NCBI GenBank assembly: GCA_038213835.1
Contig: JBBQSN010000058.1
Span: forward strand, 1 to 19,199
Direction: 5' to 3'
Origin: JBBQSN01 sp038213835
GTDB lineage: Bacteria > Actinomycetota > Actinomycetes > Actinomycetales > CAWJMD01
Length of the DNA stretch: 19,199 bases
Shown: piece after piece, positions 13,877 to 19,199 of the stretch
Position numbering within the stretch: the stretch's first letter is position 1
Layout: each line of letters starts with the position of its first letter
Notes under the pieces: model-generated
The model's input: the letters and a program-made list of their open reading frames with translations, nothing else
Told to the model about the DNA's origin: nothing
Database searches by the model: none
Program-made: the position numbers and the translations under genes

Positions 13877-14328
13877 GGGGCCACCCGCACAGGTGGACGG
13901 CGGACGAGGGCGCCGGCAACGGCGATGCCACCCCAGGCCGCGAGCACGGGGAGGACCAGGCCCAGCACGGTCGCCAGCGCCGCCACCCCGATCCGGCCGT
14001 CGGCCAGGTGCCCCTGCACGTCGAGGGCCGCCGCGGAGAAGGTCGTGTACCCACCGAGCACACCGGTGCCGAGCAGGGGTCGCAGCCGGCGCGACGTCGG
14101 GCGCCCGAGGGCCAGGGCCTCCACGAGCAGGCCGAGCAGGGCCGCGCCGGTGACGTTGACGACCAGCGTGCCCCAGGAGGGCGATGCGCTCCCGGACGCC
14201 AGCGCGGTGCCGACGCCGAACCGGGCCAGCGACCCGACGGCGCCGCCCAGGGCGACCAGCAGCACGAGGTCGAGCCGGGACCGCAGCAACGTCCCCAGCG
14301 AGGGGCGGGGGGACCCGGGGTGCGGCAC
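13873..14328 (-). CDS. crcB: Fluoride channel CrcB/Fluc, upstream subunit
   Basis: The 151-residue protein has four hydrophobic segments and the family motifs ALGGAVGSLARFGVG, WGTLVVNVTGAALLGLL and GTGVLGGYTTFSAAALDVQG. Compared with its partner it carries about 20 extra N-terminal residues. Paired small crcB genes with opposite charge bias are typical of heterodimeric Fluc channels. The GTG at 14328 lies about 10 nt beyond the TAG (14338-14340) that would end the M23 gene in a neighbouring frame. I see no fluoride riboswitch in the small space upstream, so expression probably depends on the upstream genes. Confidence 0.92.
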   Translation of the reverse strand: MPHPGSPRPSLGTLLRSRLDLVLLVALGGAVGSLARFGVGTALASGSASPSWGTLVVNVTGAALLGLLVEALALGRPTSRRLRPLLGTGVLGGYTTFSAAALDVQGHLADGRIGVAALATVLGLVLPVLAAWGGIAVAGALVRRPPVRVAP

Positions 14329-14337
14329 GACGCGAGC

Positions 14338-14938
14338 CTAACGACGCGGTCCCGCGCGCCTCCCCGAGCGGCAGCAGCACCATCGGTGGCCGGGCCCGTA
14401 CCATCGGCACCGGGTCGAGGTAGACCTCGCCGCGGCGCAGGCCCCAGTGCAGGCAGGGGCCGACGCGGCAGTGGTCGTGACCGGTGCCGACCACCGCCAC
14501 CGGGTCTCCGCGCGCCACCTGCGACCCCACCGCGAGCTGGCCGGCCACCGGCTCGTACGAGGTCCGCAGGCCGGACCGGTGCTGCACGGTGAGCACGCCG
14601 CGGTCGACGACGGTGCCCGCGAACACGACGACCCCGTCGGCCGGGGTCAGGACCGGTGAGCCGGCGACGGCGGCGAGGTCGACCCCACGGTGCCCGGGCA
14701 GCCACGGCGAGGGGAGGACCGCGAACCGCCGCACCACCAAGGGGCCGCCCCGGCCCGGCGCGGTCGCGAGCGGCCAGGACCAGGTGCCCGGCGCGTCGAC
14801 CGCCCGGGCACCGGCGCCCACGGACGTCGAACCGTCCGCGGGGCCGGTACCCGCCACGAGCAGCACCCCGAGTAGCACCCCGAGCAGCAGGACCGTGCCC
14901 GCCGCCCGCTGACCCCGGTGACCGCCCACGACGACCAC
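14338..14938 (-). CDS. M23/LytM-like peptidoglycan peptidase-fold protein (stop codon uncertain)
   Basis: About 200 residues contain an N-terminal membrane or signal segment (TVLLLGVLLGVLLVAGTG, 15-32) and an M23 (LytM) beta-sheet domain (about 80-180): PGHRGVDLAAVAGSPVLTPA, VVFAGTVVDRGVLTVQH, GDPVAVVGTGHDHCRVGPCL then HWGLRRGEVYLDP. Zinc ligands His83, Asp87 and His164 are in place. The first His of the usual HxH is Cys162, and the YxHL segment reads YEPV, so catalysis is doubtful; Cys157 and Cys162 might form a disulfide. The GTG at 14938 is my choice; GTG 14929 is possible. The frame has no stop here: I place the end at a TAG readable one frame over. The 3' boundary is therefore tentative. 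Confidence 0.7.
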
Positions 14939-14981
14939 GCTGTCTGCACGAGGCCACCGCGCGCCGCAGGCGAGGGGCCAC

Positions 14982-15025
14982 CTGTGGACGACGGCCCGGA
15001 TCGGGGGGCTGTGGACGGCGGGGCG
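14982..15025 (-). promoter_or_regulatory. Paired CGTCCACAG element upstream of the M23-like gene (copy B)
   Basis: Read on the minus strand, CGCCCCGCCGTCCACAG (15025-15009), 17 further bases, then TCGTCCACAG (14991-14982) repeat the architecture of 7444-7487: identical 17-nt first block, identical 10-nt second block, identical 27-bp period, unrelated spacer. The proximal word ends 43 nt before the M23 GTG. It sits directly after the sortase stop, which suggests the M23-crcB-crcB genes have their own control rather than relying only on sortase transcription. Confidence 0.6.
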
Positions 15026-15027
15026 GT

Positions 15028-15675
15028 TCAGCCCGTCGCGACCGGCTCGCCCACCGGCGTCGCGACCACCACGCGGTTCTGGTCGTAGTGGCGTGCGACC
15101 GGGTCGAAGTCGCCGGTGCAGGTGATCAGCACCAGCCGGTGCGGCCCGGTCTGGTCCAGCGCCGTGCCCGACGACGCGAGCGACTCCTTGCTGACGTCGC
15201 CGACCTCGCTGACCCGGTAGCGGGCGGTCCAGCCCTCGCCGACCACGTCGACCTCGTCCCCGACGGCGGCGTCGAGCAGCGAGGCGAACACCCCCAGGCC
15301 CTGCTCGCGGGAGTCGACGTGCCCGGCCAGCACCGTGCTGCCGAAGGGGTCGCCGACGTGGGCGCTGCCGTCCCACCAGCCCACCCGGTCGACCTGGACG
15401 GGGACCTCGAGGACGCCGTCCCGGGTCACCGCCGGCTGCACGGGGGCGCTGCGCCCACCGGGCAGGAGGACCTCGTCGGGGACGAAGGTCACCCGTGCCC
15501 CCGCGGCCTCGCGCCCCTCACGGGCGGGGACGGGCGAACCGCTCGGGCTCGGCGTGCTGCCGGCCGTGGACGTCGCCGCGCCCGGTGCCGCACCAGGTGC
15601 CGCGCCGCCGCCGTCGGCCCCCGCGCAGGACGTCAGCAGCAGGGCGGCGAGGAGCAGGAGTGCCCGGGGACGCAC
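15028..15675 (-). CDS. Class F-like sortase with lipoprotein signal
   Basis: The 215-residue protein has a sortase beta-barrel with the catalytic triad His119 (TVLAGHVDSREQ), Cys186 (LVLITCTGDFD) and Arg201 (ARHYDQNRVVVATPV). The motif spacing and short barrel are those of actinobacterial class F sortases, which are transpeptidases or hydrolases of cell-surface sorting motifs. The N-terminus is ALLLLAALLLTSCAG: a lipobox LTSC with Cys17, so the enzyme may be a lipoprotein rather than anchored by a helix. An A/G/S/P linker (about 18-60) follows. The GTG at 15675 starts one base beyond the DUF4397 stop, so the two are coupled. Confidence 0.88.
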   Translation of the reverse strand: MRPRALLLLAALLLTSCAGADGGGAAPGAAPGAATSTAGSTPSPSGSPVPAREGREAAGARVTFVPDEVLLPGGRSAPVQPAVTRDGVLEVPVQVDRVGWWDGSAHVGDPFGSTVLAGHVDSREQGLGVFASLLDAAVGDEVDVVGEGWTARYRVSEVGDVSKESLASSGTALDQTGPHRLVLITCTGDFDPVARHYDQNRVVVATPVGEPVATG

Positions 15676-15676
15676 G

Positions 15677-16444
15677 TCAGGGCGTCCCGAACCACCCGCC
15701 CGGGAGGCCGCCGACACCGCCGGCCTGCCCGCCCGAGCCGGTGTCGACCCGTCCGGGAGCAGCCGAGCCGGCGGAGGCCACGGCCACGACGTGGACGACG
15801 ACGCGCATGTCGTCGCTCTCGGGGTCGCCGACGGCGTAGACCCGGTTGAGCGACTTCCCGGCCACGGCCAGGTCGAGGGGGCCGAGCACGGCCGGGCCAC
15901 TCGTCCCGGTCGGGACGATCGAGACCGCGTAGCTGCCGGCGGGCACCACGGAGTCCAGGGACTCGCCGTTGGCGACGTTGGCGAACAGCACCTTGCCGTC
16001 GACCACGATGTCGGCCGGCGGCACGGCAGCCGTGTGCGAGACCACGAGCCGACCCTTGTCGGCGGGCACGGCCGCGAGGTCGTTGACGAAGGTGGTGACC
16101 ACGGGTTCACCACTGGAGCTGGCCGGCAGGTGCACGACGAGGTCCTTGCTCTCGCCCGCCGCGACGGTCACGGTGCTCGAGAGCACGCTGCCCGTGGCGG
16201 ACCGGACGTCGAGGACGTGGCTGCCCGCAGCGAGGTCGAACGGACCGGCCAGGCTCGCACCGGCGACCTCCTCGGCGACGACGCGTCCGTCGAAGGCGAT
16301 GCTGACGGTCTGCTCCGGGAGGCCCTGGACGACGAAGACGCTCGCGGCGCTGTCGGCGACGGCTGAATGCGGTGCGGCGGCGAGCACGGCGACCCCGGCG
16401 GCCGCGAGGAGGGCGCAGCGGACGCGCCGAGTGACCAGAGACAT
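15677..16444 (-). CDS. Secreted DUF4397 domain protein, partner of the sortase
   Basis: The 255-residue precursor has a signal peptide (MSLVTRRVRCALLAAAGVAV, cleavage probably after AVA near residue 30) and two related beta-sandwich halves. The first starts SVFVVQGLPEQTVSIAFDGR, the second VVDGKVLFANVANGESLDSV; both carry the 'hg.p....di.vDg..' pattern of DUF4397. DUF4397 genes next to class F sortases are a recurring actinobacterial pair, in which the C-terminus often has a Gly-rich signal followed by a membrane helix. Here it reads VDTGSGGQAGGVGGLPGGWF then ends, with no helix or basic tail. The ATG at 16444 has AAGGGG about 7 nt upstream. It is the first gene of the minus-strand unit. Confidence 0.85.
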   Translation of the reverse strand: MSLVTRRVRCALLAAAGVAVLAAAPHSAVADSAASVFVVQGLPEQTVSIAFDGRVVAEEVAGASLAGPFDLAAGSHVLDVRSATGSVLSSTVTVAAGESKDLVVHLPASSSGEPVVTTFVNDLAAVPADKGRLVVSHTAAVPPADIVVDGKVLFANVANGESLDSVVPAGSYAVSIVPTGTSGPAVLGPLDLAVAGKSLNRVYAVGDPESDDMRVVVHVVAVASAGSAAPGRVDTGSGGQAGGVGGLPGGWFGTP

Positions 16445-16580
16445 CGTGACCCCTTCTGTTCGGGTGAATGGCTTGACCCGATACGTGCACCGTAGTCACG
16501 ATGCGTGAGAGTGCTCGCGTGGCGGGCTTTCGCCACCCGACCGGGCTAAGGCGACGTCACGACGGGGGAGGGGGTGCTGG
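16445..16580. promoter_or_regulatory. Divergent intergenic region
   Basis: This 136-nt region separates the DUF4397-sortase unit from the divergent plus-strand pair and should hold promoters for both. On the plus strand TTGACC (16473-16478) is a fair -35, but no good -10 follows at 17 nt. On the minus strand TACGGT has a -10 shape. GTGGCG-GGCTTT-CGCCAC (16519-16536) forms a 6-bp hairpin. GGGGGAGGGGG near 16563 is the ribosome binding site of the plus-strand gene. None of the promoters is certain. Confidence 0.35.
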
Positions 16581-17270
16581 ATGCGTCTCGACTACGAGTC
16601 CAGGCTGCGGCTGCGCCGCGTCGGTGGGGTCGCCGGTCCGGCTGTGCTGCTCCCGCTCGCCGTGTGGTTCTACGCGGCGACACCCTCCGCGGTGCTCGCT
16701 GGGGCGCCGACCGACGCCCCCGCCCCGTCGGACCCGGTGCCGGTGGTCGAGGCCGCCGGCCTCGTGCTGCAGGTGAGCGTGCTGCCGGACGGCGCGTACG
16801 AGGTGGTCGAGACCGTGCGGCTGGGCGAGGCGGTCCGCACGATCGCCCTCTCACCGCCCGACGTCAGCCGCGGCGGTGCCACGTTCGCCGACGCGGTGCT
16901 CATCTACCGCGACGTCGAGGTGGAGGCCCAGGGCCAGGACGTCGTCGCCGTCCCGGGCATCCGTGCCGTGGTGGCCGTCCCTCTGGCCGCACCGGCGACG
17001 GTCGTGGAGGTGCGATACCGCGTGGAGGGCGCTGCGGTGCGGACCATCCCGTCTCCGGACGGCCGGGCGCTCGGGGTCATGGCCCCCCTGACCGTCGCGA
17101 CCGACCTGCTGGTCGGGTTCGAGGTCTCGGGGACGCCGGTGCGCGCCCTGACCTGCCCGCTGCTGCCGGACCGGCCGCTGTGCGGCGCCGAGGTCGACGG
17201 CACCCTGCGCACCGAGCCGGCTCCGGCCGACGACGCTCTGGTCGTGGCCCAGCTGGACCTGGACGACTGA
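16581..17270 (+). CDS. Unrecognised exported or membrane-anchored protein
   Basis: I do not recognise a family for this 229-residue protein. The N-terminus is basic (MRLDYESRLRLRRVG), followed by a hydrophobic segment (about 18-40) that may be a signal peptide or anchor, then an A/P/D linker. The remaining 170 residues look beta-rich and soluble: LVLQVSVLPDGAYEVVETVR, RDVEVEAQGQDVVAVPGIRA, VVEVRYRVEGAAVRTI. Two cysteines (192 and 201) could form an extracellular disulfide. A strong G-rich Shine-Dalgarno precedes the ATG. Its stop overlaps the next ATG by one base (TGATG), so the two proteins are likely made in similar amounts and may work together at the cell surface. Confidence 0.75.
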   Translation: MRLDYESRLRLRRVGGVAGPAVLLPLAVWFYAATPSAVLAGAPTDAPAPSDPVPVVEAAGLVLQVSVLPDGAYEVVETVRLGEAVRTIALSPPDVSRGGATFADAVLIYRDVEVEAQGQDVVAVPGIRAVVAVPLAAPATVVEVRYRVEGAAVRTIPSPDGRALGVMAPLTVATDLLVGFEVSGTPVRALTCPLLPDRPLCGAEVDGTLRTEPAPADDALVVAQLDLDD

Positions 17271-18508
17271 TGGCTGAGGCGACGAGCTACCTCGACGCGG
17301 CGTACCGCGCGCTGGCCTGGTGCGGGTACGCGGGTCTCGGCGGCGCCTTCGCGGTGCTGCTGCTGTGGCCGCAGGGTGCCCGTCAGCGGCGGCTGGCCCT
17401 GGTGGCGCTCGCAGGTTCCAGCGTGCTGGTGCTGGCGACCGTCGCCTGGCTGCTGCTGCGCCTGACCGTTCCCGACGGCGTCCCGCGGGTCGAGGGGACG
17501 AGCGCGATCGTGCGGCTCGCCGTCCTCGCGGCCGTCGGCGGCTTCTTCACGGACCTGCTGGACGGGCCCACCCGCGGTCGACGCCGTGCGGCCGTGGCGC
17601 TCTGCGTGGGGGCCCTCACCGCGACCATGCTGGCCGGGGCGGTCGGGGGCGTCCCCGGCCAGGTCGGCACCAGCCTCACCGGCGACGTCTACGTCGCGCT
17701 AGCAGTCCTGGTCCTGGGCGGGTGCGCCGCGCTGGTGGCCGTGGTGCGCCCCGGTGACGCCCGCGCGCACCTACCCCTGCTGCGCCAGCAGACCGCGCGC
17801 CTCGCGCCGCCCGCGCTCGGCGTCACTGCACTGGCCGCAGCGGTGCACGCCGTCGCTGCAGAGCGCAGCCCGCTCGGGGTTCCCGGACTGGTGGTGGCGA
17901 TCGAGGCCCTGCTCCTGCTCGCGTGCGTCGGTGCCGTCGTCGCCACCCGCCGGCTGGTCGGCGGCGGCGGACCGCGCGCTGCCGTCGAGACCCTTCGCAC
18001 GGCCTCGACCTTCCCGGCGGTCGTCGGCGCGAGGACCGTCGCCGATCCGCTCGCGCTGGACGACTTCGCGCTGCTTCCTGACGACCGCGCGCCATCGACC
18101 GTCGGACGGTTCGAGCGGGTCGTGATCGACCGCCACCCCGCCGTCAGGGTCTACGCCGGACCCAGATCAACCCTGCCGGGCGGGACCGACCCCGCCCCGG
18201 CTCCCCAGCCGGTCCACGTCCCCGAGCAGGAGCCCGAGCCCGAGCAGGAGCCCGTGCAGGAGCTCGAGCCCGTCCTGGTGCTGCTGCCCGACACCGACGC
18301 GGCGGCGGCCGGGCCCGCGCCGGTCCGACCCCACCGGTCCTCGGTCCGCACGCAGGTGCGGGCGCGGTACGTGGCGGGCATCGGACGACTGGCGCTGCCT
18401 GACAGCACCGAGGCGCCTCCGGTGCGCCGCACCGTGCGCGTGGCCGGCGCGGCCGAGCCGCTCGTGGTGGTGCTGCCCGACACGCGCGCGACCTCGTCCA
18501 CCCGCTGA
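17270..18508 (+). CDS. Polytopic membrane protein with CopD-like layout and long C-terminal tail
   Basis: The 412-residue protein has six or seven hydrophobic segments (about 12-33, 42-63, 78-96, 107-124, 138-159, 178-197, 203-228) and a charged, proline-rich tail (230-412). The order resembles actinobacterial CopD (copper resistance D) membrane domains: a first helix ending LLLWPQGARQRRL and a late LVVAIEALLLLACVGAV. The match is by eye only, and the histidines and methionines expected for copper are scarce. The tail has an EQEPEPEQEPVQELEP run and two related strings, VLVLLPDTDA and LVVVLPDTRA. It follows the unknown secreted-protein gene with a one-base overlap, so a membrane complex of the two is plausible. 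Confidence 0.7.
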   Translation: MAEATSYLDAAYRALAWCGYAGLGGAFAVLLLWPQGARQRRLALVALAGSSVLVLATVAWLLLRLTVPDGVPRVEGTSAIVRLAVLAAVGGFFTDLLDGPTRGRRRAAVALCVGALTATMLAGAVGGVPGQVGTSLTGDVYVALAVLVLGGCAALVAVVRPGDARAHLPLLRQQTARLAPPALGVTALAAAVHAVAAERSPLGVPGLVVAIEALLLLACVGAVVATRRLVGGGGPRAAVETLRTASTFPAVVGARTVADPLALDDFALLPDDRAPSTVGRFERVVIDRHPAVRVYAGPRSTLPGGTDPAPAPQPVHVPEQEPEPEQEPVQELEPVLVLLPDTDAAAAGPAPVRPHRSSVRTQVRARYVAGIGRLALPDSTEAPPVRRTVRVAGAAEPLVVVLPDTRATSSTR

Positions 18509-18515
18509 GGTCGAC

Positions 18516-19199
18516 TCATCCCCGCCGAAGGGCCCCGAGCCGCTGCACGGCCTCGGCCAGCACGTCGTCGCGCTTGCAGAAGGCGAACCGCACCAGGGTG
18601 CGCGCGGGCTCGGGGTCGGAGCAGAACACCTGCACCGGGATCGCCACCACACCGGCGCGGTGGGGGAGCTCGCGGCACCACGCGAGCGAGTCGGTGCAGC
18701 CCAGGGGAGCGGCGTCGGCCACGACGAAGTAGCCCGCCTCGGGGGTGATCACCTCGAGCCCGACGGACTGCAGCCCCTCAGCGAGCACAGTGCGGCGCCG
18801 CCCCAGATCTGCTGCGCGAGAGGCGAAGTCGACGTCCGGCGCGTCGAGGGCGGCGGCCACGGCGGGCTGGAAGGGCGCCCCGCCGACGAAGGTGAGGAAC
18901 TGCTTCACCGTCGTCACCGCGTCCACCAGGTGCGCGGGGCCGGTGACCCAGCCGATCTTCCAGCCGGTCACCGAGAAGGTCTTGCCGGCCGAGCCGATCG
19001 TCAGGGTCCGCTCGGCCATCCCCGGCAGCGTGGCGACCGGGGTGTGGGTGCGGCCGTCGAAGACGAGGTGCTCGTACACCTCGTCGCTCACCACGACGGC
19101 GTCGTGCTGCTGGGCGAGGCGGGCCACGGCGGCGAGCTCGTCGGCGTCCAGGACCCGACCGGTGGGGTTGTGGGGGGTGTTGAGCAGCACCAGCCGGGT
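18516..19199 (-). CDS. PLP-dependent class I/II aminotransferase (partial, continues past window)
   Basis: The visible 227 residues are the C-terminal part of a fold-type I aminotransferase. The segment LLNTPHNPTG holds the NPTG substrate/PLP site, VVSDEVYEHLVFDG holds the Asp and Tyr that contact the cofactor, and IGSAGKTFSVTGWKIGWV holds the Schiff-base lysine. VRFAFCKRDDVLAEAV near the end carries the carboxylate-binding Arg. Such sequences are annotated as succinyldiaminopimelate (DapC-like), methionine (YbdL-like) or kynurenine aminotransferases; sequence alone does not decide. The start codon lies beyond 19199. It is convergent with the CopD-like gene, 7 nt away. Confidence 0.9.
   Translation of the reverse strand, partial: TRLVLLNTPHNPTGRVLDADELAAVARLAQQHDAVVVSDEVYEHLVFDGRTHTPVATLPGMAERTLTIGSAGKTFSVTGWKIGWVTGPAHLVDAVTTVKQFLTFVGGAPFQPAVAAALDAPDVDFASRAADLGRRRTVLAEGLQSVGLEVITPEAGYFVVADAAPLGCTDSLAWCRELPHRAGVVAIPVQVFCSDPEPARTLVRFAFCKRDDVLAEAVQRLGALRRG

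Larger units (their letters stand above)
13505..14938 (-). other. Uninterrupted reading frame joining the M23-like domain to the downstream CrcB
   Basis: From the M23 start, the same frame stays open through the whole upstream crcB (which is coded in another frame) and enters the downstream crcB in its true frame, ending at that gene's stop. Read literally it is a 477-residue M23-linker-CrcB protein. The roughly 150-residue middle is an arginine/proline/glycine-rich out-of-frame translation with no family features. A one-base indel near the M23 3' end, or a lost stop, explains it better than a real fusion. Confidence 0.6.

Noticed and set aside
14328..14400. Fluoride riboswitch upstream of the crcB pair
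   Set aside because: Only about 10 nt separate the presumed M23 end from the crcB start, and I see no conserved fluoride-aptamer elements in this stretch.
18270..18508. LPDT strings in the CopD-like tail as sortase signals
   Set aside because: LPDTD and LPDTR lack the glycine, and no hydrophobic helix plus basic tail follows either. The protein is already an integral membrane protein.

Overview
The window is very GC-rich, gene-dense DNA from an actinobacterium (Actinomycetota). This is supported by the codon usage, the frequent GTG starts, a mycothiol-dependent enzyme, a WhiG/FliA-type sigma factor, and the gene order rpsP-khpA-rimM-trmD-rplS-lepB-rnhB-DUF2469-yraN-comM-dprA. A member of the Propionibacteriales such as Nocardioidaceae is a reasonable guess, but the sequence alone does not prove it.

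Layout. Bases 1-965 hold the tail of a probable ECF sigma factor and, convergent to it, a mycothiol-dependent maleylpyruvate isomerase-family gene. Bases 1006-3904 are a ribosome-maturation cluster: S16 with a repeat-rich tail, the KH protein KhpA, RimM, TrmD and L19, with extended -10 promoter candidates before rpsP and rplS. An inverted P-loop kinase gene (3924-4595) separates this from lepB-rnhB-DUF2469 (4684-6593). A strong hairpin follows, then a decayed epoxide hydrolase pseudogene (6657-7101) and a small ABM-fold monooxygenase. Bases 7540-10716 hold yraN-comM-dprA (DNA processing and natural transformation). A secreted trypsin-like protease lies convergent to dprA, and xerC and a whiG/fliA sigma gene follow.

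Bases 13505-16444 are a minus-strand envelope and ion block. In transcription order it reads: DUF4397 secreted protein, class F-like sortase with a lipobox, M23-like protein, and two overlapping crcB (Fluc fluoride channel) genes. Divergent from it (16581-18508) is a two-gene unit of unrecognised envelope proteins, the second polytopic. The window ends inside a class I/II aminotransferase gene.

Main points for a second look: (1) a paired CGTCCACAG element with the same 27-bp period and a shared 17-bp flank occurs upstream of both yraN-comM-dprA and the M23 gene, in the same orientation and at similar distance to the start codon; (2) the M23 reading frame has no stop of its own and runs through crcB into the frame of the second crcB; (3) ComM has lost the first Cys pair of its CPCG...CxC motif by what looks like three changes to G; (4) an 18-nt identical element carries the Shine-Dalgarno and GTG start of both DUF2469 and comM; (5) the M23-like protein keeps its zinc ligands but lacks the usual catalytic histidines; (6) the sortase-linked DUF4397 protein has no visible membrane anchor. 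I found no CRISPR array, rRNA, tRNA or insertion sequence.
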